DNA of 64,000 nt from Pseudomonas guariconensis (GCF_900102675.1 NZ_FMYX01000013.1:62001-126000), one strand, 5' to 3'; positions 32,354 through 41,410 are shown, numbered from the stretch's first letter. The notes: generated by a model from the letters alone, not told the origin. Made by a program: numbers and translations.

Positions 32354-33718
32354 TCAGTGAATGTCGACCAGGCGCCCGGCATGGGCTTCTGGCAGACGAT
32401 CGCCCTGGCCGAACAGCTTGTGGCGCAGGGTTCCCTTTTCATAGGCCAAGGGATAGCGACCGCGGCGTTGCAGCTCGGGTATCAAGAGCTCGACCACATT
32501 GGCCAGATCGTCCGGTTGCACCGCGTAGGTGAGGTTGAAACCGTCGATGCCGGTCTGGTCGAGCCAGGTTTCCAGCTGGTCGGCGACTTCTTGCGCCGAG
32601 CCCACCAGCACCGGTCCCCGACCGCCCAGCCCCACGAACTGCGCCGCCTCGCGTACTGTCCAGCGCCGGTCGGGGTCCGCGGCGGTGAAGGCGGCCAGGG
32701 CCGCGCGGCCGGCGTCGTTCTCCACATATTCGATGGGCGCGTCGGGCTCCAGGCCTGCGAAGTCTATGCCGGTCCAGCCCGACAGCAGGGCCAGGGCCGC
32801 CTCCAGATCGACATGGCGGCGGTAGTCGGCAAAGCGTGCCTGGGCTTGTTCGTGCGTCTGGCCGACGATCAGCAGGGCCTGGGCATAGATGAGCACTTCA
32901 TCGCGGCCACGCCCGGCGACCTCGCTGGCCTGGCGGATGCCGTCGGCATAGCGGCGCAACACGGTGGGTGTCGGGCCACTGATGAATACGCATTCGGCAT
33001 GCCGCGCGGCGAACTGCTGGCCGCGCGCCGACGCTCCGGCCTGGAACAGCACCGGGGTACGTTGGGGCGAGGGCTGGCACAGGTGCATGCCAGGCACCTG
33101 GAAGTGCTCGCCAGCGTGGCCGATGGGGTGTACGCGCGACGGGTCGATGTAGCGGCCGGTCTCGCGCTCGAGCACCACGGCATCGTCGTCCCAGCTCTTT
33201 TCCCAGAGCTTGTAGAGCACCTCGAGGTATTCCTCGGCCAGGTCGTAGCGCTGGTCATGACCCAGTTGCCGGGCCAGGCCCAGGTTGCGTGCGGCGCTGT
33301 CCAGGTAACCGGTGACGATGTTCCAGCCGACTCGGCCGTTGCTCAGGTGATCGAGCGTCGACATGCGTCGGGCGAAGGGGTAGGGGTGTTCGTAGGTCAG
33401 CGAGAAGGTCACGCCGAAGCCCAGGTGTTCGGTCACCCCGGCCATGGCTGGCACCAGCAGCAAGGGGTCGTTGACCGGGACCTGCACGCCGCCACGCAGG
33501 GCTGCGTCCGGCCCGCCTTGGTAGACATCGTAGATGCCCAGCACATCGGCAATGAACAGGGCATCGAACAATCCGCGTTCGAGCAGGCGAGCCAGGTCCG
33601 TCCAGTATTCAAGGCGGTTGAAATCCACGCTGGTGTTGCGCGGATGACGCCAGAGGCCCGGTGACTGGTGGCTGGCGGCGTTCATGCTGAAGGCGTTGAA
33701 GCGAATCGGGCGCGGCAT
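32354..33718 (-). CDS. FMN-dependent monooxygenase, NtaA/SnaA/DszA family
   Basis: 454-aa flavin-dependent, two-component monooxygenase of the bacterial-luciferase fold that uses FMNH2 from a separate reductase. Marks: start PIRFNAFSMNAASHQSPGLW, GLFDALFIADVLGIYDVYQG, HLSNGRVGWNIVTGYLDSAA, and PQRTPVLFQAGASARGQQFA. The family attacks C-S or C-N bonds of dibenzothiophene sulfone, nitrilotriacetate, EDTA or alkyl sulfones. It starts 16 bp downstream of the sulfonate-type binding-protein gene in one operon, so a sulfur source is the better guess. No flavin reductase adjacent. Confidence 0.9.
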   Translation of the reverse strand: MPRPIRFNAFSMNAASHQSPGLWRHPRNTSVDFNRLEYWTDLARLLERGLFDALFIADVLGIYDVYQGGPDAALRGGVQVPVNDPLLLVPAMAGVTEHLGFGVTFSLTYEHPYPFARRMSTLDHLSNGRVGWNIVTGYLDSAARNLGLARQLGHDQRYDLAEEYLEVLYKLWEKSWDDDAVVLERETGRYIDPSRVHPIGHAGEHFQVPGMHLCQPSPQRTPVLFQAGASARGQQFAARHAECVFISGPTPTVLRRYADGIRQASEVAGRGRDEVLIYAQALLIVGQTHEQAQARFADYRRHVDLEAALALLSGWTGIDFAGLEPDAPIEYVENDAGRAALAAFTAADPDRRWTVREAAQFVGLGGRGPVLVGSAQEVADQLETWLDQTGIDGFNLTYAVQPDDLANVVELLIPELQRRGRYPLAYEKGTLRHKLFGQGDRLPEAHAGRLVDIH

Positions 33719-33734
33719 GCGGAGCTCCTTGGCG

Positions 33735-34715
33735 TCAGGGCAGGACGGAAGCCGGGTAGACCGCGTCGGCCACCTGTAGCTTGCGCGGAATCAGGCCCAG
33801 GCTCTGGAAGGTGTCGGCCAGCTTCTGCTGCTCGGCGACAATCTGTGGGGTAATGGCCACGGCGTTGTAGTTGCGCCGTTCACTGGCCACCTCCAGTACG
33901 TCGGCACCGATGCCCAACTGCGGCGCCAGCAGGTTGGCGACCTCGGCAGGCTTGGCATTGGCCCACTGGCTGACCTTGGCCAGTTCGTTGAAGAAGGTCT
34001 TGAGCAGGTCGCGATGCTGGTCGGCGAAGGCGGCCGTGGAGAGGTAGAACGTCCGGTTGTTGGAAAGCCCGCTGCCATCACGCAGGTTTTTCAGGCCCGG
34101 TTGCCGTTCGGCTGCGGCCAGGAACGGGTCCCACAGGGTGACAGCCTGCACGCTGCCCGACTGCAGGGCGGCCACGGCGTCGGCGGCGTTGTTGACGTAG
34201 GCGGGGGTGATGTCCTTGTAGCTCAGGCCTGCCTGCTCCAAGGCCACGGCCAGCAGGTACTGGGCGTTCCAGCCACGGCCGGTGGCCACGCGCTTGCCCT
34301 TGAGGTCTTCGACACGGGCAATGTGGTCTTGCTCGCGCACCACCAGCCCGATGCCGCGGGGGTAGGGTTGTTCGGCTGCCAGGTACACCACCGGTTTGCC
34401 GGCCGCCTGGGCGAACACCGACGGTGCGTCGGCAGCGTGGCCCAGGTCGATGGCGCCTGTACTCAGGGCTTCGAGCAACTGTGGCCCGGCGGCGAATTCG
34501 TGCCAGGTGACTTTCACGCCTTGCGGCGCCAGCGCTTTTTCCAGGGCGCCGCTGCCTTTGAGGATGTTGATGCTGTTGAACTTCTGGTAGCCGATGCGCA
34601 AGGTCTTGGCGTCTTCAGCCAAGGCGCTGGACCAAGGCAGCAAGGCACTGGCGACACTGGCCAGCAGGCCGCCAAGCAGCAGGCGGCGAAGGGGAGAGAA
34701 GGCACGGGCGGGCAC
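33735..34715 (-). CDS. Orphan SsuA-type sulfonate-binding protein
   Basis: 326 aa with a twin-arginine-containing hydrophobic signal (RRLLLGGLLASVASALL, cleavage after ALA near residue 33). The mature protein is a type 2 SBP: LRIGYQKFNSINILKGSGAL, FAAGPQLLEALSTGAIDLGH and GLVVREQDHIARVEDLKGKR match SsuA/TauA-like proteins. GTG 34715 is the start, with AGGAG 8 nt before it. Neither ssuB nor ssuC is present. Upstream is AT-rich (34780-34850), as at CysB-type promoters, but no CysB site can be named by eye. Confidence 0.9.
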   Translation of the reverse strand: MPARAFSPLRRLLLGGLLASVASALLPWSSALAEDAKTLRIGYQKFNSINILKGSGALEKALAPQGVKVTWHEFAAGPQLLEALSTGAIDLGHAADAPSVFAQAAGKPVVYLAAEQPYPRGIGLVVREQDHIARVEDLKGKRVATGRGWNAQYLLAVALEQAGLSYKDITPAYVNNAADAVAALQSGSVQAVTLWDPFLAAAERQPGLKNLRDGSGLSNNRTFYLSTAAFADQHRDLLKTFFNELAKVSQWANAKPAEVANLLAPQLGIGADVLEVASERRNYNAVAITPQIVAEQQKLADTFQSLGLIPRKLQVADAVYPASVLP

Positions 34716-34921
34716 GGGAAGATCTCCTGGAAAGGCTTGGGTGGGGTGTTCTCCAGCCTAAGGAGGCGCGCGAGGGCTTTCAATTTTTTAATTCCATTTA
34801 GTTAGAATGTTTTGTTCTTTATATATCGTTTTGTTTTTCATAGACGGCCGGCCGCGTAGGGCTGACAACATTTTTTTCACATCCTCTTGCTAGGATTTCG
34901 CCTCTTCCAAGGAGACGATCA

Positions 34922-35833
34922 ATGGCACGAGCCCTACGCGTACGCGCTGTGAAAGTGTTGCTGGCCGGCACCGCCGGCGTGCTTGCCAGCGCGCTGGGGT
35001 TCTTTGCCTGGCAGAGTTTTTACCCCGTCCAGGCCGCCGATGGCTGGGGTGTTCAGGTACTTCACCGCTCGGTGGACAAGGCCGCGTCGCTGCTGCCCCA
35101 GGCCGACGGCAGTCTGTTGGTGAGCCGCGAGCTGGACGATGGCCGTGGCAGCATCCTGAAGATCACCGCCGAAGGCGATCGGGTCGTCATGATCGAGGGC
35201 TTGTCCAAGCCTGATGGCATGGTGGCTGCACAAGGCGGTTGGGTGTTCAGCCAGGAGGGCGGCAGAGCACCGGTCAGCCTTGCTCGGGATGGCCAGGTGA
35301 CCCATCTGTTCGATGGCGAAAGCGTGCAGGGTTTGTGGAACGACGGCGATTACCTCTATGCCATCGAAGACCGCAAAGGCAATGGCCGCTTGATGCGCTA
35401 CGACTGGCACAGCGGTCAGCTCGACATCCTGCGTTCAGGCCTGACCGAAACCGAGGGCCTGACCCGCTGCAGCGATGGCCGCCTGCTTTACACCGAAAAG
35501 GGCGCCGGGCAAATCCGTGCGCTGAGCGAGGATGGCCAGGACCCGGTGGTGGCCAGCGGCCTGCGCAACCCCACCTTCCTGCTCTGCGACCAGCGTGGCC
35601 TATGGATCAGCGAAGATTCCACCCACCGCGCACGGTTGTTGCGCATCGACGCCCAGGGGCAGCGTCACACGGTGCTGACCTTCCTCAAGGCGCCCCAGGC
35701 CATCGTTCCCGACGGCAAGGGTGGCTACCTGCTCGCCGAAGGCGGGCGAGACCGGGTGCTGCGCCTGACGCCACCGATCGATACCAACACCGCCCAGGCG
35801 CAGGATGTGGCACCGGACGTGCCAGGGGCCTGA
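34922..35833 (+). CDS. Membrane-anchored beta-propeller protein (SMP-30/sugar dehydrogenase-like)
   Basis: 303 aa. An N-terminal hydrophobic segment (VLLAGTAGVLASALGFFAWQ) is a signal anchor or signal peptide. The remainder repeats short propeller blades (SLLPQADGSLLVSRELDDGR, GLSKPDGMVAAQGGWVFSQE, DGRLLYTEKGAGQIRALSED, GLWISEDSTHRARLLRIDAQ), as in gluconolactonase/strictosidine synthase-like proteins. Periplasmic side expected. Function unknown. AAGGAGACG precedes ATG 34922. It meets the EamA gene tail to tail with no gap. Confidence 0.78.
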   Translation: MARALRVRAVKVLLAGTAGVLASALGFFAWQSFYPVQAADGWGVQVLHRSVDKAASLLPQADGSLLVSRELDDGRGSILKITAEGDRVVMIEGLSKPDGMVAAQGGWVFSQEGGRAPVSLARDGQVTHLFDGESVQGLWNDGDYLYAIEDRKGNGRLMRYDWHSGQLDILRSGLTETEGLTRCSDGRLLYTEKGAGQIRALSEDGQDPVVASGLRNPTFLLCDQRGLWISEDSTHRARLLRIDAQGQRHTVLTFLKAPQAIVPDGKGGYLLAEGGRDRVLRLTPPIDTNTAQAQDVAPDVPGA

Positions 35834-36718
35834 TCAGCTGGGCAGGCGCTTGCCGCGCCCCGGCAGCAAGCCGAGCACCAGCATGCAGCCCAGCAGGATC
35901 ACCCCACCGCCCACGATCTGCAGAAGGCTCAGGGCTTCGCCGAGGAACAGCGCGCCGATCAGCACGGCCACCAAGGTCACCACGAACTCCACGCTGATGG
36001 TACGGGTGGCACCGATGCGCGCGACCAGGCCGAAGTACAGCACGTAAGTAGTGGCGCTCATCACCGCGCCGCTGATGGCCAGCAGCAGCCAGTCGCTGGC
36101 CTGGGGCACGGTGGGTACAGGCACCACCCACAACAAGGGCAATGTCAACAGGCCGCCAGCGAGAAAGGCGCCGCCGGTGACCGTCCACGGGTCCTGGCCG
36201 CGCAGGCGCAGGCTCGCATAGTTGCTGCCGAACGCAGCGCACAGACAGCCAAAGACCGAAGCGATGCAGCCGTGGATGAAGTCTTCGGTCACGGCCTGCG
36301 CCGGGAACCCCACCAGCATGACGATGCCAAGTACGCCCAACAGCAGGCCAGCCAGGCCCTGGGGGGTGATTTTCTCGAGGCCCCAGACGCGACCGATGAT
36401 CATCGAGAACAGCGGAATGGTCGCCACCAGAATCGCCGACATGGCGGTGCCGATTCGCGGTGTAGCGTAGGAAAGACCGATCAGTTGCCCGGCCACCGTG
36501 GTGGCGCCCACGACTAGCAGCGGCTTGAGCAAGGGACGCAGACGCAGCGCCCGCCCCAGCAGCGTCGCCAGTACGGCCAGCGTGCCGCCGGCGATCAGCG
36601 AGCGCAGGCTGACCGCGCCGACCCAACCGAAGGCATGCACGACCTTGAGCACCACCAGAAAGGACAGCCCCCAGGTGATGGCCAGGAACGAATAGGCGGC
36701 AAGGTCGCGCGGTTGCAT
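35834..36718 (-). CDS. EamA/DMT-superfamily transporter
   Basis: 294 aa, ten membrane helices in two repeats (LAAYSFLAITWGLSFLVVLK; second repeat from FIHGCIASVFGCLCAAFGSN). The pattern MQPRDLAAYSFLAITWGLSF is common to RhaT/PecM-like exporters. ATG 36718; a longer open frame to 36997 is not membrane-like. Single gene, substrate unknown. Not closely similar to the EamA protein at 26663 by eye. Confidence 0.85.
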   Translation of the reverse strand: MQPRDLAAYSFLAITWGLSFLVVLKVVHAFGWVGAVSLRSLIAGGTLAVLATLLGRALRLRPLLKPLLVVGATTVAGQLIGLSYATPRIGTAMSAILVATIPLFSMIIGRVWGLEKITPQGLAGLLLGVLGIVMLVGFPAQAVTEDFIHGCIASVFGCLCAAFGSNYASLRLRGQDPWTVTGGAFLAGGLLTLPLLWVVPVPTVPQASDWLLLAISGAVMSATTYVLYFGLVARIGATRTISVEFVVTLVAVLIGALFLGEALSLLQIVGGGVILLGCMLVLGLLPGRGKRLPS

Positions 36719-36887
36719 GGGGCAGGGTCCGTCCGGGAGAGGAAGGCAGGCTAGCGGGTGGGCGCGAAGGGGAGCAAGGGGGCGGGGTGTGGTTGGCGCG
36801 TCTGGTGTGAATCCTGTCGCAACCAAGCGGATGTTCAGGGATCCAGTTGGGGGCGGGACAGGCCCAGGTTTACTCGCGAAAAGGGCA

Positions 36888-37562
36888 CTACAAGACTTGG
36901 CGTTGGGCAACCAGCAACAGCGACTGCGGTACCGGGCTTTGCGGGTGCTGCGGCTCCTGCAGGCTAACCAGGCGCAACCCGGCCATGTCCAGAGCATTCA
37001 ACCAACTGGCGAGGGTGCGGAAGTACCAAGGCATCGGGGCCCACTGCCCGGCAAATCCGGCGAACGTTTCTTCGCGCCATCCATCCTGGTAATCGCCATT
37101 GGCCATCGTCCAGGGATGCAGGGTCTGGATCACCATTGCGCCGCCTGGGGCGAGCAGGGCGCGCATGGCGTCGAGCAGCGGAATGATGTCCTGATGCAGC
37201 AAGGCGAAGTTGGCGCACACCAGGTCGTACTCCTGGCCGACGTCCACCTGCCTTTGCGCCAACTGCTCGTAGGTCGCCTGGTATACACGGCTCGCCCCGG
37301 CAGCCTGCGCGGCCTGAACCAGCGTCTCGTCACCATCCACGCCCGTCACCTCGATCCCGCGCTCGGCCAAGGCGCGCAACAACCAGCCCTCGCCACAGCC
37401 CAGGTCCAGCACGCGCTCAGGCTGGCGGCCCAGCACTGCGAGCAGGATGGCCTGGTCGGTGACTTGCCGCCGACTTTCGATGGCACCGCTGCGCACGGCG
37501 GCTATCCAGGCTTGGGCGTTGTGCTGCCAGCTTTGCAGCAGCGAGGCGTCAGGTGTGGGCAT
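36888..37562 (-). CDS. Class I SAM-dependent methyltransferase
   Basis: 224 aa. Motif I is RVLDLGCGEGWLLRALAERG, acidic motif II is VTGVDGDETLVQAAQ, and motif IV is YDLVCANFALLHQDIIPLLD; GGAMVIQTLHPW closes the Rossmann fold. The start SLLQSWQHNAQAWIAAVRSG resembles small Pseudomonas methyltransferases of unknown acceptor. ATG 37562 is preferred to 37613 on homology. Divergent from the LysR gene across 114 bp. Confidence 0.87.
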   Translation of the reverse strand: MPTPDASLLQSWQHNAQAWIAAVRSGAIESRRQVTDQAILLAVLGRQPERVLDLGCGEGWLLRALAERGIEVTGVDGDETLVQAAQAAGASRVYQATYEQLAQRQVDVGQEYDLVCANFALLHQDIIPLLDAMRALLAPGGAMVIQTLHPWTMANGDYQDGWREETFAGFAGQWAPMPWYFRTLASWLNALDMAGLRLVSLQEPQHPQSPVPQSLLLVAQRQVL

Positions 37563-37676
37563 CGGGCGTGTCCGCTGAGGGGTCAAGCACAAGGATAGGC
37601 CGGATCGCGCCACCCAAGGCGCAGGGCTTCTGGCATGATGCTCGGACTGCGTGTATTCGAAAGATGAATCTTGCCT

Positions 37677-38564
37677 ATGACAGACAGTGCGAAACCCAAT
37701 AGATCGATCTATGACCTGGATCTGCTACGGGCCGTGGTGATGGTGGCCGATTGCGGCAGTTTCACCACAGCCGCTGCCAGGCTTCACTCTACCCAGTCGA
37801 CAGTCAGCCAGAAGGTGCGGCGGTTGGAGGAAATGGTCGGGCATCAGTTGCTCGATCGCAGCAACCGGGAAGTGCATCCGACCGATGCCGGCGAGATGCT
37901 GTTGGGTTATGCGCGGCATTTGCTGGCCGTGAGCAACCAGCTGAGCGAGGCGCTATCCGGCGGCGTGACGGTGACCGTGCGCATCGGCTTGCCGGACGAT
38001 TTTGTCGCCGGCAAGACGATGGCGTCGCTGGCGGCGTTCAATCGCAAGCATCCCAAAGTGAAGCTCGAGATCACCGGCGGCCTGAGCCGAGACCTGATGG
38101 GCAGCTACGACCGTGGCGAGCTGGACCTGGTGCTGGTCAAGCAACGCCGTCACAGCCGTGAGGCCAATGCCTGCCAGCCGGAACGCATCGAATGGATCGA
38201 CAGCGCGCAGTACCCGTGCTTTGCCCAGGACCCGATCCCCTTGGTGACCTTCCCGCCGCGGGGCCTGTATCGAGACGACATGATCAGTGCGGTCGAGGCC
38301 ATGGGGCGTAGCTGGCGCATCGGGTTTACCAGCTCGAGCCTGGCCGGTATCCAGGCGGCGGTGGCCAATGGGCTGGGGGTCAGTCTGCTGCCGTCCCGGG
38401 TGGTCACGCCTGGGCATCGGGTCTTGGGCGCCGAGGAGGGTTTCAAGCCGATCAAGGTGTTCGAGGCGGCGATCTTCTACCGGCCCACGGCCGACCCGAT
38501 GGTCAAGGCGCTGGCGGACATCCTGATCGGCATCCTGCGTGACGAAGCACCTGAACCGGCCTGA
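37677..38564 (+). CDS. LysR-family transcriptional regulator
   Basis: 295 aa. HTH at residues about 20-55 (VADCGSFTTAAARLHSTQST, VSQKVRRLEEMVGHQLLDR) and a C-terminal effector domain with GLPDDFVAGKTMASLAAFNR. ATG 37677 is preferred to TTG 37671. It converges on the CodA-like gene (18-bp gap) and is divergent from the methyltransferase. It is the nearest regulator to the inverted repeat at 39911-40005, 1.3 kb away, and so a candidate controller of the deaminase/MFS pair. Confidence 0.9.
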   Translation: MTDSAKPNRSIYDLDLLRAVVMVADCGSFTTAAARLHSTQSTVSQKVRRLEEMVGHQLLDRSNREVHPTDAGEMLLGYARHLLAVSNQLSEALSGGVTVTVRIGLPDDFVAGKTMASLAAFNRKHPKVKLEITGGLSRDLMGSYDRGELDLVLVKQRRHSREANACQPERIEWIDSAQYPCFAQDPIPLVTFPPRGLYRDDMISAVEAMGRSWRIGFTSSSLAGIQAAVANGLGVSLLPSRVVTPGHRVLGAEEGFKPIKVFEAAIFYRPTADPMVKALADILIGILRDEAPEPA

Positions 38565-38582
38565 TTCCGTCCAGGGGCCGAC

Positions 38583-39800
38583 TCAGCGGCGCATCTCACG
38601 ACTGAACTGAGCAGCCTTGAGCTGCAAGATGGCGGGCCCGCCCCAGAACGCCCCATGGCGCACGATCAATCGCTCGTGCAGCGCCGCCGCCACCGCTGCC
38701 GCCGCGTTCGGTGCCTTGAACAACAAGAAGCTCGCCTCGTTGCCCACCTTCAGGCCGTAGTCGGTCTTGCCCATCACGGCGGCGCTGGCCTCGGTGGCCA
38801 TGTCCAGCGCAACCCGCAACTCCTCGTCGGTATTGAACCCAGAGCGATAGCTGACCAGCATCGCGCGCTGCAGCATGTCGCCGTTGCCATAGGGCCACCA
38901 GGCATCCTGGATGTTGTCGTTGCCGGTGAACACCCGCACCCCCCCTGCACGCAGGCGCAAGACCGGCGGAAAGGCATGCTCGCCAGGCGCATTGGTCATG
39001 ATCGAGACACCTGCGTGGGCCAGTACCTGCGCGGTTCGGTCAACCACCTGCTCGGACACATCTCCCAACCCATACGCATGGCTGACCGCAACCAGGCCCT
39101 GCATGCCCAGGGCGCGGGTGCGTGCAGCGATGCGTTCGAGCTGGGCAATGCAAATCTCGCCGGGTTCATGGAGGTGGATATCGGCCTTCACCCCATGGCG
39201 CTCCGCGATGCCGAAGATTATGTCCAGCTGTGCTTCGGCATCGCCGTCCAGCGTCGTCGGGTCGATGCCGCCGACCACTTGCACACCCTCACGCACGGCA
39301 GCTTCCAGGATTTCGGCGGTACCGGGGCAGGACACCACGCCCGCCTGGGGAAAGGCCACCAGTTCGATGTCGATCAGGTCCTTCCAGTTATCCCGTGCTT
39401 GGAGAATGGCGTTCAGATGGCTCAGCCCAGTCGTGGCATCCACGTCCACGTGGCAGCGCATGGCGAGCGTGCCATAGGTGGCGGCCTGGCGGATCAGGGC
39501 ATCGGCGCGGTCGAGGATTGGTGGGGCGCTGGCCAGTTCGCGTTTTTCCACCGCCAGGCGCTCGCGCAGGGTGGCGACGTTCTGGTGCGGTCGCCAGCGG
39601 TCGCCAACGAAGCTCTTGTCCAGGTGGATGTGGCCATCGACGAAGCCGGGCAGGGCCAGCAGGCCTTCCAGGTCGATGGTCTCGGCTGCGGCGACGGCGG
39701 CGCGCTGTGGACCGATGTGGGTGATACGTCCGTTCTTCACGGCGATGTTCAGGGGCAGGCCATCTGCGTCGATGGCGTTGATGAACTCACGGTCGTTCAT
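38583..39800 (-). CDS. CodA-like amidohydrolase (cytosine-deaminase family, altered substrate pocket)
   Basis: 405-aa metal-dependent amidohydrolase. Equivalents of the E. coli cytosine-deaminase residues are visible: H57 and H59 (GHIHLDKSF), Q152 (AFPQAGV), H209 and E212 (DIHLHEPGE), H241 (SHAYG) and metal Asp D295 in FTGNDNIQDAWWPYGNGDML. The following position, Asp314 in CodA, which contacts the cytosine ring, is Asn296 here, and the aromatic lid differs. So deaminase or hydrolase chemistry on a ring amide or amine is likely, but cytosine itself is doubtful. ATG 39800. Divergent from an MFS transporter, probably its importer. Confidence 0.85.
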   Translation of the reverse strand: MNDREFINAIDADGLPLNIAVKNGRITHIGPQRAAVAAAETIDLEGLLALPGFVDGHIHLDKSFVGDRWRPHQNVATLRERLAVEKRELASAPPILDRADALIRQAATYGTLAMRCHVDVDATTGLSHLNAILQARDNWKDLIDIELVAFPQAGVVSCPGTAEILEAAVREGVQVVGGIDPTTLDGDAEAQLDIIFGIAERHGVKADIHLHEPGEICIAQLERIAARTRALGMQGLVAVSHAYGLGDVSEQVVDRTAQVLAHAGVSIMTNAPGEHAFPPVLRLRAGGVRVFTGNDNIQDAWWPYGNGDMLQRAMLVSYRSGFNTDEELRVALDMATEASAAVMGKTDYGLKVGNEASFLLFKAPNAAAAVAAALHERLIVRHGAFWGGPAILQLKAAQFSREMRR

Positions 39801-40189
39801 GGCTGGCCTTTTATCATCGGGGCCGGTTCGACGAAGCGCACGGTGGCGGGCGATGGCCCCTGGGTTGGATGTAGCGACACACGGTAGGGAATCTCCAGGG
39901 GCCTCACAAATTAAATATCGGCATCGATTGCAGTGCGTTTCTGGATACAGGCAAGCGGTATCGGCGTGCATTAAAAAGCCCACTGGAGTCGATTCCGATA
40001 TTTAACTTTCAAAGGCCTCAAGCAAGGCCCAGGATTGCATCCCAGAGCGGTCAAGCCACCGCTCACCTGGGTCTGCGGGGCGTCTATCGCGGCGTATTGG
40101 GCCCAGTCACCCAAACAATAAAAACAAACGCTGTGGGCAGGGTCACCTGATCTAGCAGGTGATGCTGTGCAGCGTGTCAGGGTCCATTC
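39801..40189. other. Divergent regulatory region of the CodA-like and MFS genes
   Basis: 389 bases with no gene. Main content: a 27-bp inverted repeat (23 of 27 pairs) at 39911-39937 and 39979-40005, and the 12-mer shared with the allE upstream region at 39905. Around 40085-40190 the sequence GTGGGCAGGGTCACCTGAT then CTAGCAGGTGATGCTG contains a short dyad (TCACCTGAT/AGGTGA). No ribosome site better than a weak purine stretch is seen for the MFS start. Confidence 0.6.
39911..40005. repeat. Long imperfect inverted repeat (putative operator pair)
   Basis: Left arm 39911-39937 starts TTAAATATCGGCATCGA. The right arm, read on the other strand from 40005 to 39979, starts TTAAATATCGGAATCGA. 23 of 27 positions match, and 41 nt separate the arms (centres 68 bp apart). 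Two like sites in opposite orientation between divergent genes suggest cooperative regulator binding. Confidence 0.75.
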
Positions 40190-41350
40190 ATGATCAAAGA
40201 CTCCAAGCTACTACGTGCTTCCCTCATCTTCATCGCCTGCACTTCATTCATCGTCTGCGGTGTACAACCAATCTTCATGGGGTTGGTCACCGAACAACTG
40301 AACTTGTCGCTCGATCAACAGGGCTGGGTCGTCTCGGTGGAGATGATCGGCATGACCCTGGGCACATTGCTGTGCCCGATCGTGATGAAACGCCAGGGTG
40401 GGCGCAGCCTCTGTCTGTGGGTGGGGTTGCTGTGCGTGGCGCTGAGCATGGCCACCGCCTTTGCGCCGAGCAACGGCACGCTGCTGCTGGTACGCCTGGC
40501 GGCGGGCACGTGCGCCGGGTTGATCTATGCCTATGCGGTGTCCACGTTGGGTCGTTTGCCCAACCAGGACCGCTCGTTCGGCCTGATGCTGTTGCTGCAG
40601 ACGCCTGAGTACTCGTTGTTTTCCGCCGCCTTGCCCCTGCTTGCGGCCCAGAGCGGCACGGTGACGGCGCTGTGTTCCTTTGGCCTGTGGTACCTGCTGA
40701 TTTGCGGCGCGAGCCTTGCGCTGCCACGCAAGCCCGCGGCGCTGATCGGTAGCGGCGAGGGGACGTGCGCCCAAGGCGGTTCGTCGCGCATGGGGCGCAG
40801 CGCGCTGGTGGGCATGCTGTTCATGCAGATCGCCATCTATTGCGTGTGGGGCTTCATCGACCAATTGGCGCGTGATCAGGGCATCGACGGTGTCGATATC
40901 GGCTGGGCGTTTGGCCTTTCTGCGATCGGCGGCTTGCCGGGGGCGGGGCTGCCTAGCCTGTTGGGCGCGCGGGTCAACCGGCAACTGATGATCGCCGTGG
41001 GCCTGGTGGCGATCTTCGTGTCGATCGCCATGCTGACGGGACACACCCGCACCCCGATGCAGTTATTCGTGGCGCTGCTGTTGATTAACTTCGGCTGGGT
41101 ATTGTCGTTGTCGTACTACATGGCGTTGATCACTACCAATGACCCGACCGGAAAACTCACGCCCCTGGTGAGCATCACCCTGATGGGCGCGGCGGCGGTG
41201 ACCCCAGCCCTGATCGCCTTGCTGGTGGAGGGATCGAATCAGCAGTTGATCTTCCTGTTGGGCACCAGCGCGCTGGTGATCGCGTTTGCGGTGACGTGCC
41301 TGGGTGGCCGCTCGAAGAGGGCTGGGGAGCGGTTGTCGGCTTCAGCTTGA
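40190..41350 (+). CDS. MFS transporter next to the CodA-like gene
   Basis: 386 aa, 12 hydrophobic helices, inner membrane. Helix 1 is LRASLIFIACTSFIVCGVQP; the loop 2-3 region reads CPIVMKRQGGRSLCLWVGLL; a second-half loop has LPSLLGARVNRQLMIAVGLV. No strong match to a named subfamily. The divergent promoter shared with the amidohydrolase gene suggests uptake of its substrate or export of its product. The weak ribosome site leaves the exact start open. Confidence 0.82.
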   Translation: MIKDSKLLRASLIFIACTSFIVCGVQPIFMGLVTEQLNLSLDQQGWVVSVEMIGMTLGTLLCPIVMKRQGGRSLCLWVGLLCVALSMATAFAPSNGTLLLVRLAAGTCAGLIYAYAVSTLGRLPNQDRSFGLMLLLQTPEYSLFSAALPLLAAQSGTVTALCSFGLWYLLICGASLALPRKPAALIGSGEGTCAQGGSSRMGRSALVGMLFMQIAIYCVWGFIDQLARDQGIDGVDIGWAFGLSAIGGLPGAGLPSLLGARVNRQLMIAVGLVAIFVSIAMLTGHTRTPMQLFVALLLINFGWVLSLSYYMALITTNDPTGKLTPLVSITLMGAAAVTPALIALLVEGSNQQLIFLLGTSALVIAFAVTCLGGRSKRAGERLSASA

Positions 41351-41410
41351 GCCGCTCCCACAGGGACTGCGCCTCGATCTCAAGTCTGCTCAGTCCCTAT
41401 ATATGTAAAC

